In this document: in pieces, positions 25,446 to 39,004 of the stretch | Layout: each line of letters begins with the position of its first letter | Numbering within the stretch: the stretch's first letter is position 1 | NCBI RefSeq assembly: GCF_905475395.1 | Contig: NC_058340.1 | Location: 56,212,181 to 56,276,180, forward strand | Direction: 5' to 3' | DNA: 64,000 nucleotides | Source: Chrysoperla carnea | Lineage: Eukaryota; Arthropoda; Insecta; Neuroptera; Chrysopidae | Notes under the pieces: generated by a model | Databases searched by the model: none | What the model was told of the DNA's origin: nothing | Seen by the model: the letters and a program-made list of their open reading frames with translations, nothing else | Position numbers and translations under genes: made by a program

Positions 25446-26095
25446 CGGAGAATAAATCTGATTTGCATGCAATTAAGAGCCTAATAGGCTTTAGTTGCGT
25501 GTTATTAATGAGTTATATTTTCATGCTCATTTCACGGATTTTTTTCTATACTTCCAATAAGGCCCGTCAGAATAGAAGCAAAAATTTTTGTGTTAGTTTG
25601 CAAAATTGTTACTTGTTTTCACTTTAAAACAGTGGTCTGATCTCTAAAAAGCATATTTACTACAGCTTGTTTAAAAACTGAACTGTTTCAATACAAATAG
25701 TCAAATTACCTAATTTAATTGTATAAATAAATTGCTGTTACAAATAACATAATAATGCCCTTATAACATATTATACAATATAAATATTATAATATTATCA
25801 TCAATTCTATATAGCTAATAATTTAAATTATATGTTTTAAAAATATTATATTTAATATATATAATTCAGTAAAATAATTTTATACATACTAGGTATAATT
25901 ATTTTAAAAAGTATTTCAAATATTATTTAACTAGTTCCTTGTCCCTAAAAATTTTAATAATTTTTTTTATTCAAGAAATAATGTATTCTTTAAATGATTT
26001 AAATTAAAAATTTACTACATTCTTAATACACAAATGTTGCATGCAAATGATTCCACAAATAAACATGTTTTATTACAGGGGGTTGTCTATGTAAC
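25446..26095. other. Intergenic, nothing recognised
   Basis: AT-rich DNA between two repeats, with ATATTATAATATTAT low complexity. No gene seen. Confidence 0.45.
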
Positions 26096-26681
26096 CAATG
26101 GTGGATTTTGGCTTGATGTTGCCCTAGGCTCGGTTTGATATGCCACCCCTTCGGCCGCCATTTATTTGGTTTTCAAAAATTTTCGAAAGTCATTTTTCGA
26201 GAATTTTTCACAAGACCACTAGTTGAAGCTACTTACAAATTTTCAACTGCACATCTTTTATATTTTTGAAGACACCAAATTTGTATCCTAATTTGCTCCC
26301 TCACGGGTAAACAATGATATTTACGAAAAAATGTTCCAAACCAAAGTTGTTTATTTTTATTTAAAGAAAATTTATACTTTTGTTTAAAAATTAACGTAAA
26401 TGTGTTCTCAAAATTATTCAATTCATCTTTTTTTTTTCAATAATCCATAGTATTTTTCGATAAAGACTAATATTGATAAAAGCCAATTGATATATTAAAA
26501 AATTAACATTGCGGCAAATTAAAAAGTAAATTCTATCATTAGATTATTCAATACATTTTATTGAAAAATTCCGATTGCTCCTGAACTGGCTCACCTTTGA
26601 AATTTTCGAAAATTTTGCCACCCCTAAAATTTTCTTGCCTTAGGCTCAGGCCTCACGGGCCTAAGCCTAAATCTAGCACTG
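26096..26681. mobile_element. hAT-like MITE with imperfect 8-bp target duplication
   Basis: The left end CAATGGTGGATTTTGGCTT and the right end AAGCCTAAATCTAGCACTG are inverted repeats of the CAGTGGTGGATTTAGGCTT kind found at hAT termini. Flanks TATGTAAC (26088-26095) and TATCTAAG (26682-26689) agree at 6 of 8 positions, the hAT target-duplication length. The interior holds sequence shared with family D (25085-25260). No transposase is encoded. The 75-codon ORF at 26597-26824 crosses the right end and is not a gene. Confidence 0.65.
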
Positions 26682-26689
26682 TATCTAAG

Positions 26690-27222
26690 GGTAAAAGATA
26701 TCTATCGTTTCATAAATTACTTGCACGGAACCATATTAATTTTTATGATGATCAAATAAATAGTTTAATATTGTTCAATAAATTGTTGATGTTGTCGCAC
26801 AGAAGTGATTCAAGTTTTTTTTAATGCTTTGAAGTATTTTCTAAAATTTAAACACATTGATATAATTTATAAACGATCATTTAGTATTTATTGATAAGAT
26901 CTATTTCATACATTTACCATATTTTCTAAATAGTACCACTACAAAGTTGCTGAACATTTAAATTTCTATAATAAATATACGAATTATGTTAATTTCACTT
27001 TTTATGCAAATTTTTATCAAATAAAAACAATAAAATTAATAATTAACAGTTTGAATGAAATTAATAAGTTTAATTTTGCAGATCAATGGCATATGTTGAA
27101 TATCGGAGTACCATATGGGTCCAAACTATGAGTAGTTTTATTTATGAAACCGGTTGCCAAAATGGTAATTTTTGATGCATTTTATTTATAACAGCAAAAA
27201 TATTTATAATAATTAATTAAGG
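26690..27222. other. Intergenic, nothing recognised
   Basis: AT-rich DNA with no gene or clear repeat. Confidence 0.45.
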
Positions 27223-27718
27223 TAGTACCAGCATGAAATCACTTTTCGACAGATTTGGCCGAATTTTTTTTCTCGGGTTTATAATAGCTTTATTTATGAA
27301 TTCCTAAAATTTCATAAGTTTTGACCGTTTAGATCGCGAGATATTTAAAGACAAAGTTCGCGATTTTGAGGGTCATGTCCCATTTAAAGCATGTAAAATG
27401 TCCGGTCTCTCCAACTATTTTTTATGATATTATTATATATTGAAGAAAAAGTAGAAAAAAATGTTTATACAATAAAATTCTAAAAAAAAAATTTAGAAAT
27501 TAATTTTCACTTTCGAGATATTAATTTTGACGTAAATTGATCGAAATTGGGACGTTGGCATAATTATTTCCCATTTTAAACGGTCAAAATTTCTGAAACT
27601 TTGGGAATTAATAGTAAGCATTATTAAATTCTTAAATTTAATTTTTCGTTAAATTCTGTCGAAAAAAAAATTGTACCATTGCTTTAACATAGAAACTGCA
27701 AATACCATGCTGGAACTA
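27223..27718. mobile_element. MITE with TAGTACCAGCATG ends (family G, copy 1)
   Basis: TAGTACCAGCATG at the left mirrors CATGCTGGAACTA at the right, both within TA. Sub-terminal parts are also complementary (TTTCGACAGA near the left end, TCTGTCGAAA near the right end; ACCGTTT and AAACGGT further in). A copy of the right-hand part, inverted, lies at 43977-44180 near Atp23. Confidence 0.78.
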
Positions 27719-28334
27719 CGTTAAGACGTTTCAATACCAAAATGATAGTGTTACCAAAAATTTGAAATTTTGATTGTAGAAATCAGTATTGAATACGTCT
27801 TCTATATAAATTTCAAATCGATTCTCTGTACGGTTAACGAGAAATTAATGATTAAAAACAACCAATGTTGGTTTTTAGTCAATAAGTGCTTTTAAAAATG
27901 TTACCATTTACATAAAAAAACTTTTATTCTTCAAGTTTTAAGCTTTATAATCATAACAAGAATCAGAAATTTCTCAGTCTCATTTTTTAATAATTTAAGT
28001 GAAACTGTACATAGAAATGTAAAACCGATATATACTTAGTCAAAAATAAACACAAAATTTAAACCATTGTAAGTTTTATTGCTATAACATTATATGTGAT
28101 TCACAAATTACATATACCGTAATAGCTATAACACTTAGAATGGTAAAACACGTGTATTCTTTTGATAAAGAATAAAAATGGAAATGATAGCAAAAATTTT
28201 AAATTTAATTTATCAATTAATCACCTTTTTATACGTCTTTTGTGAAAAATTCATATCGATTCTCTGTACGATTTAGAAGAAATTAGCTATCAAAGTGAGT
28301 GTTTTTACCAAAAAAAGAATACATTTCTTGGAAA
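27719..28334. other. Intergenic, nothing recognised
   Basis: AT-rich DNA. Two phrases resembling each other (ATTCTCTGTACGGTTAACGA near 27820 and ATTCTCTGTACGATTTAGAA near 28258) suggest an old local repeat. No gene. Confidence 0.4.
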
Positions 28335-28464
28335 ATGGACTAATTAGGTGATTTTATAAACACCTATACCAAAATTTTGTTCATAGCATTAATATTTTTA
28401 AGCGTTACAAACTTGGGACTTAACTTAGTATACCTTGGTATATTTCATATACATGGTATACAAA
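28335..28464 (+). repeat. Family D 3' fragment (copy 3)
   Basis: GGACTAATTAGGTGATTTTA through a TTCATATACATGGTATA-type end matches the right-hand 130 bp of the family D elements. The left end is missing. Confidence 0.75.
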
Positions 28465-29294
28465 TATGGTAAAATATCATTTATGTGGGAATTAAGAACA
28501 GGTACTACTTTGTGGTTACGTTTTTCATCATTTCAATTTTAAAATGTCATTATGATTTCATATCTAGGTTTTTTTTTATCATCAAAACTTTTACATGATT
28601 GTTGTGATAAAACATTGTAAATGGGTACCAGCTATTTCGTTTTGTTGATGAAAGAATTTAAATAAATAAAGTAAATTAAATTTTTGGTTTTAATATTTTA
28701 AAAATATTTTGTGTGGTAATAAATAAAATTATTATTATTTATTAAAATCACAAATTTTGAAATTGTTATTTTCATTTATAAATTTATTTTTATCATAATA
28801 AATAATAAATATTTTGCAATATTTATGCTATTTGCTGCAAACTTTTAAAAAGAAAACAATTATTAAAATCGATTAGAAAATGAAGAAATTTTAAACTCTT
28901 AAAGTTTGTATTTGAGTTTATAATATCTTGCAGGTTACCTACACTTAAGTAACTTAAAAAGAACGTTCCCAAAAAAAAAATGAGTGTATACAAATATTTG
29001 AGGCTGGATTCTATTAGAACTTGGGAAAATTTGACAGAAATTAAGAGAAAAAATTTTTGATATATACCGTAGATTTTGAAAGATTGATACCTAAAGATTT
29101 ATAGAAAATCACTTATTAGTAAAAAATTTTGCGTGGGTATCACTATGTCAATATTGTAGAAATAGTAACATTAGCAATAATTTGGGCAAACAAGTCAATG
29201 CGTCAGGCCCATACTGGTTGGCGATACGCACAATACTTCTGGTGAATAACTCTATTCAATACTCTAATATTACTTATGCTAATAAAATACTATA
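28465..29294. other. Intergenic, nothing recognised
   Basis: AT-rich DNA without a recognisable gene. Confidence 0.45.
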
Positions 29295-29728
29295 GTAAGG
29301 GAAGGTGGTCTGAAATGATCCCCCTAAGAAAAAATGTAATTTATAGCCGAACTATTCGACATATTATGTACAAGGTCGAAATATTTTCTAGTTCTTTATT
29401 CAAATGTTACAATTTTGGTATGTAAATTTCTTTTGATCCGTTCAAATTTTTAGAACTATTCAATATTTCTCAAAAGAGATCCTTTTGACCGACCTTGTAA
29501 AGATAGTGAGTAAAATGATCCCATTGCATTTTTTATCAAACAGTTCACATAAAATATTAACTTTTCTATTACATTGCATCAACGATTAGTATGATAACAA
29601 AAATCACTGGTAAATTCATCTAAATCAACACATTCAAGATCCGTTACATGATGGGGAAACATTTTATCTATTATAATTTACACACAAAATAGGGATCATT
29701 TTAGCCTATATAAAAGGGATCATTATCA
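29295..29728 (+). repeat. GATC-rich terminal repeat (family H, left copy)
   Basis: Begins GTAAGGGAAGGTGGTCTGAA and holds several GGGATCATTTTA/AAATGATCCC-type phrases. From GAACTATTCAATATTTCTCA to ACAAAATAGGGATCATTTTA it matches 32361-32600 in the same orientation. The left end is complementary to the right end of that second block (ACTTTCCCTTAC at 32877). Confidence 0.7.
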
Positions 29729-32360
29729 GTTTTAATAAATTCATTTAAATACCAGTCCTGTTCTGACCAGTTCTGTTCTACACCTAACTGACTGACAATC
29801 TTAACTGTTATTTATATGCAATATACAACCTGTATTACAATTTTCGGTTTTAGTAAATTCATTTTAGTACCACGTAAAACTTAACGGTTTCGATGGCATA
29901 TATCTGATCCCTGTTCTATCGTTCGCTTGACTGACCGCCGTATGTGTGTGTACACAACTACTTTAACAAAACCTCAATTGATCAGCTTAGTAAATTCAAC
30001 CAATTTTTTTTTTTGACCTGGCTCTTCCATTATAACATTTGAGGTGAATTTCCAAATACGCTACAAAATAAATATTTGGTGGAAGCGCTGTGAAGAATAT
30101 ATAATATATCTTACAAATCACTATTGAATCTAAATTATTTTATTTAGTTCAACAATTCAAGATATCTGAAATACCCTATATTCTTAAATCAAACAATAGA
30201 ATAATAAAATTGACAAAAAATGAAAACACACAAAACCAAACCACCAATTGACAAATGTCAACAAAAACAAAAACACAAAACAAATGAGCAATTATTATTT
30301 GATTTGCAATTGATGCGACAAAATAATTTATTGGTGTAGCAACCAAAAACAATAGAACAACAGAAAACAAAAACAAAAATAATTGTAATAATTACGTATA
30401 GGTAAAAGTATTGTATTGGAACAAAACATATTTACCTTATATTATTATTATAATTTATTATTATAAGATAATTGTTATTTATTTGATAATATATTTAATA
30501 AATAAAAGCGTGCTTTTAATAAATATAGATTTTTTTATTTCATAATGCAAGGTGTTATAAAATTTTAATCCATCACTGAACAGTTAGTAATTATTATTAG
30601 ACCGTAAAACCTTGTTCACACTATCACAACGTAGCAAAAAGTCGGGTGAAGAAAATATACGATCAAAATAAAGGTGTTTTCATCATGGTTTACCTCACTT
30701 AAGCTTTACGGTTTTCGAAATATTCTGTATTTTCTGAAATTATTGTAGCAATTTTCACATATATTTTATCAAAGCTTCTTCAAACCAAATTTAACTTGCA
30801 GTCTAATCATCGATTGAGTTTCTTGCCGTAAAATAATTACAAGTTTTAAACGATTATAACTGTTAACTACCAAATACCATCAACTATCCTATAGCTATAG
30901 CTGTGTACGTTTTGATGAAAAATGAACATTTTGCTGTAGAAATGGTCACTAAATCGTTTAATATTAACAAAAATGAATTTTTTTTTAACTAGAAATTTGT
31001 AGAAAATAATAAAATTTTTCTTTTCATAATAGGAATCTTTTAAAAACTGATGAACTTTTCAAACACTCGGTTGTAAAATATAAAAAACTTTGATTACAAA
31101 ACAATTATAATTCTGTAATAACTTGCAAAATTCAATTTTAGATGAGTTGAATGAATGGAAAAATGGCGTAATTCAATATTATAAATACCTACCTTACCTT
31201 TAAATTACTTAATCAAGATTATTGGTACATTTATTCTTTGTAGATAATATCTATGAGACGAGATTATTAGTGCAGTTAGTGCAGTTAGTCTTGGTACATA
31301 AATGTCAACTTGGTACAAAAAAACACAAAGAGGGTTGAACTTGTAAGTTTGATCTATGGGAGTCGAGATTGCACGAATCTGCAAGCTCTTTTGCCCTTAC
31401 GTTAACCCTGTGATAGTGTCCAGCCTATGACCATGCCTCTAATAGAGCCAAGTTAGTCCGGATCTGCGAGTTTTTGCCGTTTTCTTCAACCTGTGGTGAC
31501 TTCAAAAGTAGTAACTGTTCAAGGTTCAAATTGTTAAAGTTCTTATTGAACAAGGTTCAAATTACCAAGGTACAACAACCAATTTATTTTGATATGGAAC
31601 CGAGTATACGCGTAATTATTTGAAATTACGTCACCTAGAACTTTTATTTGAAAATTATTTTCATTTAACCCATGTTTTCAAGCTAGGTATGAAAATTGAT
31701 TTTTGTCAGTGCCTTGAAAAACGTTCACATTCATAGCAGAATCGCGGAATCATTGAATTTTAAATTGCTTGATATTTTGGCGTTTGTCATTCGTACTAAA
31801 AAGATATAGACCTATGAAAACAAACATGATACATTCGTCAAGTGTTACTATTTACCTATCGATAATGTAGCTCACGGCGAGGTTACGTTTACAAATATAT
31901 TCGAGGTCAAAAGTTAAAAAATCTTTTTTGTATACTTATATATAACTTTCTATCATATAAATGAAGGTCAATTTAGTGTAATTCAAAAATTTTAATATAA
32001 TGTACAGAAAAGGTTCAATAAATTTTAATCGTTCGACAAATCATACCTATTGGTAGGGAGCTTAGTAGGTGGAGAGGATAGCTAAATCTACCTTAGCGCT
32101 GTTATCTTATAAAATTTGCAATAAATCATGCGCTCTATTTAAAAAATTCTTAAGTTTCAATTTTAATTTTTTTCATAGTAAATGTTAAATTAAAATTATT
32201 GAAAAATAACAATTAATTAAAATTGTTGCATTTCATATATATTTTTAAATGTAAATTAACATAAGTACTTATTCAAATTTGTTAGAAAATACTATTAAAT
32301 TTTCAATGTAAAACATATATGCAATCCATAAACTTATACGCCTACCCATAAACATAGATC
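29729..32360. other. 2.6-kb stretch between family H copies, possibly LTR-like
   Basis: No gene recognised. TTTGGTGGAAGCG at 30075-30087 is the second copy of the PBS-like 13-mer, preceded by several hundred bases with CCTGTTCTATCG and CAGTTCTGTTCTAC phrases that could belong to an LTR. The minus ORF 30176-30376 is hydrophobic low-complexity translation from a (CAAAA)-rich strand. Confidence 0.35.
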
Positions 32361-32877
32361 AAATTTTTAGAACTATTCAATATTTCTCAAAAGGGATCAT
32401 TTTACTGGCCTTGTAAAAATAGGTGAGTAAAATCAACCCCCAGCATTTTTTACCAAACAGTTCACATAAAATATTAATTTTTATTTTACATTGCATCAAC
32501 GATTAGTATAAAAACAAAAAAATCTAAATCAACACATTCAATACCCGTCATATAATGAGGGATCATTTTACTTATATTACACACAAAATAGGGATCATTT
32601 TACCTGGAACGACATATTTGAATATCGTCTTAAAAACTGATCTTAAAATTTATTAGACGCCTACCAAAATGTGAAAACTAACACACACACACAAAATTTA
32701 CTTTGAAATATGTCTTACCATAGATCATAAGCAGATCATAAGCTTAAGTCTTTGATCTGTTAATTTGATCACGTGAAAGCCATCTATCGATAAGTATACC
32801 AGATGGCTTTAATGGTCCACTTGAAACAACGAGGAATTATTTTACCTTGAGGGATCATTATATAGCACTTTCCCTTA
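32361..32877 (+). repeat. GATC-rich terminal repeat (family H, right copy)
   Basis: Matches the body of 29295-29728 and continues to a right end AGCACTTTCCCTTAC that is the inverted version of the left end at 29295. A third, partial copy in the opposite orientation, with GATAGATGGCTT and ACGTGATCAAAT, lies at 46393-46475 in Top2 intron 15. Confidence 0.7.
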
Positions 32878-33659
32878 CGTGAACCAGGGTAAAAATTTGT
32901 CAATTTATTTCCTTAAAATTGAATGTGACAGGTTATTGCCAAGATCATGCCTTAACCCGTAAAAGTTAAAAGCAAGAGCTTGGCCCTCTGTAGTTTGCAC
33001 TTTGTTCCAAAATATACTTATACTAATATCTTACGCTAATATTTTCTTTGGTTGATAATTTTCCGCGAGCCTAGAAGCGAGAAGTCAAAAAGTCATTGTG
33101 TCAATTTTGATCAAATATTTTTCTTAAAAGTTATATGTAGAAAATTGTTCATAGATATATAAACATTTTTAATGTTAATGAGGGACATGGAAGTGAAGTT
33201 TACATAACCTGTAGGTACACAAAGAGACAATCATGAAGTACTTTCTATAATCAGCTTAAAACAATTGAAATTAACTATTTCAATGTCAATTAATGAATAA
33301 AATAAAAATAATAAATTTTTGTAGGTGGAATTTGTAATAATTTATGCTTATTATGTCAAGAAATAATAGGCGTTTTCTATATAATATATGACATGACAGG
33401 CTTGTCCTAGAAAATAAATTAATTGTTACATATATTAAAGATATTCACCGGAAATATGTGATTAGGAACTACACCCACAATTTTCGCTCTTGATATAAAA
33501 CGATGATAAGAAAAATTAACCTTCCAATCAAATCTTTCACATAAACTGCAATAAAATGTCCTTTGCAAATGACTAAAATAGTAATAATTAATTAATTATA
33601 ATTTGTTCAATGGAAAGAACAAGCAAAATTTTTGTTCTTATAACAAACTAGCAATAACA
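32878..33659. other. Intergenic, nothing recognised
   Basis: AT-rich DNA without a recognisable gene or repeat. Confidence 0.45.
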
Positions 33660-34025
33660 CGCCCGCTCACTGGACGATCTCACTTATCCCCCCATGCATA
33701 AGAATCGAAATATATGTTACTTTTTATTATGAAACAATATTATTTTGCTTTGAATAACAAAATCATCCAGCAAAGCGAGCGGGTAACTGCTATTTTTATA
33801 AATTATAGCCTACGTATTATTCTGATGTATGAGCTATATTATTGTAAAGTTTTATTAAAATCTATTAAGTAGTTTTCGAAATCTTCCAGCAAAGCAGGCA
33901 GGTTACTGCTAGCGCGTAATGTTATATAGCTTAAAGCCTTCTTCGGTAAATGCACACTAAAAGAATTTATTAATTCGAACCAGTAGTTCCTGAGATTAGT
34001 GCGTTCGACCAAACACACAAACAAA
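33660..34025 (-). mobile_element. LINE-like 3' remnants
   Basis: CGCCCGCTCACTGGACGATC and CAGCAAAGCGAGCGGG-type phrases are followed by GAGATTAGTGCGTTCGACC and a run ACACACAAACAAATTCTTC. These resemble 3' tails of insect non-LTR retrotransposons. The part around 33715-33840 (TTACTTTTTATTATGAAAC, ATAAATTATAGCCTA) also appears at 56150-56230 in Top2 intron 4. The minus-strand 61-codon ORF here belongs to the repeat. Confidence 0.6.
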
Positions 34026-37000
34026 TTCTTCAGCTTTTATGTTAGTTAAGATAGAACTTCAGAGGGTTTTAAGGAAATATTTAACGTAAATTTATATTTC
34101 TTGCATTGATTTGAAATTTTCAAGCACTTTTTTTTAAATATCGAATTCAAAAAAGACGATTTTGTTATTAAAATGGATGGTGAATGTATTTATTGATAAA
34201 TTCTAAAGTCTCTAAAATATATAAAATATTCTCTAATCTCAGGAAAAAATGGTTATGATATCTAATGAAGCAATTTTTTCTAAGTACGAACCAAAATCCA
34301 AATATTATATGACCACATAGTTTTTCTCAGCATCTGTTTCTGTCATCATTGTTTCCCATCGAATTGTTACTATTTGAAACTTTTAGCCAGCTAAGGATTT
34401 TCTTCATAGTAGTGAAGTATTAATAGTATTAATACTGCTTCTTCTTTGAATTTCGTAACGCATTCTTCAAAAAAACAATAATTAAAAAACAACACCCTTA
34501 CATTAAAAAACATACGTAGGCATGTAGTTATACATATCTGTATATGTATTTGCCTATACACCACATTGGGATATATTATACAAATGAGTACATTTTCCAA
34601 CTTTAATTTAGCTATAACATGAAATTCTGTCATTTTCATGACTTGTGACTATGGGAACTTTTCTTTAGAATGGCTTAAACTATCATTTCCCAAAAATTGA
34701 AAAAGTTTGACCGAAATTGCATCTAATTTATGTGAAGTCTAAATTTTTTTTCTAAAATTCCGCTATTTTGTCAAAAATTAAAGTTTTGTTCCTTAGATTA
34801 ATTGTCTATAGGAGCAGTACCATATAAAATTTTTAAAATCGGACTACGGGATCTTAAAATTAAAGAATTGTCCTATATGAATACTTTTTTTATATTAATG
34901 TAAAATAAATTGTCTCTCTTTATATTTATGTAAAAAACTCCTTATAAGTAGCAGATCTGTGTGATTTTATAAGTTTCACTTATTCTACATATCATTCTAC
35001 GTATGACATTTTTTAAATAAAAATGGTAACATTAATAATTAATAATTAGAGCATACTAAAAATATGTTTCATTTAAATATGATATTATTAATATTAAAGG
35101 TAATTAATTGTCATAAATATTCTATTATTTGTTATTGTTCGTATGTAATTTTAATGTCATGGTCAATGTAAATTTTTATTAAATGGCAAAAACGATTTTA
35201 ATTAAATTGTTTGTGAATCTTTTAATCGAACCTTATAAACTCAATGTACAAAGATCAATATACCTTTTAATTAATTTTACATGACATTTTATTCATTCAC
35301 TTTTATTTTAGCCATAATTGGAAAGTACCGGTTTCTCGTATATGTCACTTTCTTAAATTATAGTACCTATCTATAAATACAGAATAGGTATTACAAAGAC
35401 TTAATAAAACGTGCCTTGGGTGAATGCCTGTCTTGTTATTTTTTGTTCTCATGAAGGAGGAAGTTAAAGTACATCCGTTTTCAGATTGCTTCTTTTCGTT
35501 GTTATTACATGACTACGATATTATAATTTTCAAGGAAAATTATTGCCCCGAATTCTTTCATTTTTTTCCTTCACAAGGATACTTTTGACTGCAACGTTCG
35601 TCAAATTCATTTTAAGCTTTGGTAAATACTGTAATCAAATATCAGCTTTAAATTCCGTAAATACAAACAAATTCCCAAAAAAACTTTGGAACATATAGTT
35701 TGATGAGTAATTTCAAATTAAATAATTGCTTTTAACTGAAATTTCTACGAAAAAATCCCAATTTTGAAAAAAAAAATAATTATAGGAAATTGTTGATGGA
35801 CGTTAAAATCTTATAAAAATGTTTTATAAAAACTTTAGTATTTTTCACAGGATTGCAACAAAATGCAGTTAATGAGTTGTATGTGTTAGGGTAAAGTGTT
35901 TTATAATATACAGGGTAAAGTATTTTATCTTAGGGGTAGTGTCCATTTGACTAACTCGCAGTTTCTTGAAAAATATTGCTGTCTATAAGATAGCAATCAC
36001 ATGATGATAAAGTTTACTTACCAGAAGGTAAGTAACCGAGAGAATGGTTGTCCACTTTGTACTTTTGTTTTCAAGTAAAATAAAAACAAAAATTTTTGTG
36101 CATAAGGTGAACAATTTTACTCAGTATTGTGTTTTTTTGTTTTAAATAAATCACTTTTTGTTGGTGAATATATGTTGAGTAGATCAAGTTATAAAAGATG
36201 CACCACCATTTACCTTGGATCATTACAACGGGCACTGTCCCAACGAATATAGGTAGGTATGTGCTTAATTTTAGATAGATAGGCTGAACTTCTAACTTAG
36301 TTCTAGCAGAACTAAATTGTTCTAAGCACGCTGAATTACTGTAAATATTATTATACTTAATTTTGCTAATAAGTGATTCATACAAACATTAAATAAAGCT
36401 ACCTGAAATCTGATTCATTTAATTTTTTGTACGAATGTACAAATTAAACGTTAAAATAAAACTTAATTAAACAAAATAAATTAAAAACATTTATACTATT
36501 AACTCCATTATTTTATCAGTTTTTATATTGTCCATAACTAATTTGTATAAACTTTCAACAAAAAGATAGATACATATTATAAGTTTTACACCATTTACGA
36601 ATGCTTTAATATTTTTGGAAGCAGACTTAATAGATTTATTAATATCTTCGAATTCTTATAACTCGTCTAAAGCTGATCCGTTTTTCCTTGTTAGCATAGA
36701 TATCTTAAATTTGGTGGAAGCGCAGAGAAGTACATTCAACATATCGATTCATAACAAAATTATATATAACATGCGCCTCCACCATAATTATACTTATTTC
36801 TGTATTAAAAACTATAAAATATTTGCATCAGATGTGGCGGAGATTTTCTACATTTTGTAAAATTCGTAATGGGATATTATGAGATGAGCACTTGAAATCT
36901 AGTTGTTTCAAGCTTTTGTATATAGTAATATATTGGGGACTCATCAAAAAAATTATTAAGTTAATATTTTTAAACGTACAAGGACACTAACAAAAAATAA

Positions 37001-37823
37001 AAAAGCGATTTTTTTTTCGTTTAAAATGCATAATTTTTACAGGCATGTACCTTTGTTATCATTGGTCATTTTGGGCTTTGCAAGGGCTTGGGGTAAATAT
37101 GGGAGCTTGAAGATTCGTAACTTCAATATACACAAAAACTAAAACTAAATTTAATTTTTAATAATAATTATTATAAAATTTTGTTAACGATGATGCAGAA
37201 AAGATTATGGTACTCAAATCGATAAGGCACAAAATAAGTCCAGTAATCCTCATCGTATATACACCAATCCTATGTGCATACATGTAATATAATTTTTTTT
37301 TACAATCCTACTAATTCGACACTCTCTTTTAATAGTTCCAGATTAGTGAAACTCATTTGTGCCATCACATAGAATTCTACAATCCTCTTGCTGTCCTTTA
37401 ACACCAGCATTATCCCTTAGCCGCTTAGCCCTTGGACAATAAAATGACCTTTGAATCTTGGCAACTCATTTAAGTCGCAGTTTAGCTAACTTAATTTAAA
37501 TTTTTCAAGTTTCCACCCTTGTATTTTGAAAACGGATTGTTAAATCAGAAAACGTGAATTCACGTATCGGCTCATTTTTAGGGAAAATGGAAGTACAATA
37601 TTTACTTTTTTTTTGACAAAGAAAAAGAATTGTTTCAAAAAATATGTAATTCGATTTAAAAAACCAAAGTTGGTCTCTGTTTGACCATAAAAACGTCCAC
37701 GTATAAAAAAAAGTAAGTGTGTTCGTATTTTATGATTATCCAATCGGTTTTCCAAATACAAAGGTCTCCCGCACAACAGGCACAATGTTACTTATTATAA
37801 CAAATAATTCTAATATAATCAAT
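34026..37823. other. 3.8-kb gene-free stretch
   Basis: AT-rich DNA. ORFs at 34391-34639 (-), 36071-36385 (-, 104 codons), 36615-36860 (+) and 37540-37785 (-) have no domain I recognise, and each lacks a matching exon-like context. A third copy of the PBS-like 13-mer is at 36710-36722. Confidence 0.4.
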
Positions 37824-38035
37824 TTGAAGATGGTCTTATAGACCGAAACATGTCGCTGACTGACTGACTGACGAATCAACGCACAGCCTAAACCGCTGAT
37901 CGTAGAGACCTAAAACTTTGATAATGTGTTCTTTGTATGACGTAGGCGTCCAATGAGAAAGAATTTTCCAAAATTCTACCTCTAAGGGGGTGAAATTGGA
38001 GATGAAAGTTTGTATGAAAATTCGTCATTTTTGAG
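37824..38035 (+). repeat. Hammerhead-like motif plus insect repeat tail
   Basis: TTGAAGA, then a GGTC/GACC hairpin with a 5-nt loop, then GAAAC (37824-37849) resembles the catalytic core of a type of hammerhead ribozyme associated with Penelope-like elements. The first core base is T in place of the expected C, and there is one extra T before the stem. It is followed by a GCTGACTGACTGACTGACGA run and a phrase (CTAAAACTTTGATAATGTG, TAAGGGGGTGAAATTGGAG) typical of insect repeats. No reverse transcriptase remains. Confidence 0.4.
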
Positions 38036-39004
38036 TGCACTATTCAACCGATATTAAAAAATTCTTTGAACCATAAATAGTTGATTTATGCAAATAAACG
38101 ACATTTTATTTCTTCAGTCACAAAATTTGATCTTTTAGGGATTTTAAATTCAGATTTATTAAATACTCTTATAAATAATTTTACTATATAAAAAAAAAAA
38201 TATTTTGAATAGGTACTTACTGAACGATTTTTTGATGTTAGACAATTGTTGTGGATATCCATGACATAAAGCAACAATCAAAAACACAATATTTAATTTT
38301 AAAATCATTTTCAAAGCGATATTAAATTTCCAAAAAAAAATTAAAAAAATAGGAATAATTAAACAGAATTATATTTTTTTTTTAAAACTACACAAAAATT
38401 CAAAATGTTATTAAAAAACGAATCATAAAACCAAACATTTGTTTTAAAATCATATAATAATCACCACAACAAAAAACAATTATTGTAAAGAAATAAAAAT
38501 AAAACAACTAACAATAGAATGGGAAAAAAATAGCTACTTGATAACCAGAAATCTATTTTTTATTGTTAGAGAATGGTTGGCTTGATTATTATTGCATTCG
38601 TATTATACACAAAACAATACTGAAGATTGACTTAACATAAACAGTTAACAAAATATTGTATAAGTTACATTATACATCCATCCCTACATAATACGGAATG
38701 CATATTATATTATAGTAACTTCGACCCGGTTTTGGAACCTTCCACTATAATATTCTTACAACAACACTTTCTAACTGTTTTGTGTATGTTAATGCAGAGT
38801 GGTTCATATAAATTGGTAATTGTTAACTTCTCAGTTGTGTATAGAGAAGTTCATGTAATTGTTCCGAAAACCCAAGTCGAAATTTTCTATTATCACCACT
38901 TTCAGATTGATGTCTGTGTACGCATTTGTATGTGTGCGTTCGGGGAAAGGACCCCACAATATTAGATAGGAAATTGGCTTTCTAAGAAACTTTTTCAAAC
39001 CACC
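38036..39004. other. Intergenic, nothing recognised
   Basis: AT-rich DNA. The overlapping plus and minus ORFs at 38732-39043 have no recognisable domain. Confidence 0.45.

Noticed and set aside
36071-36385. 104-codon minus-strand ORF
   Set aside because: No domain, and AT-driven composition. No splice or promoter context supports a gene.
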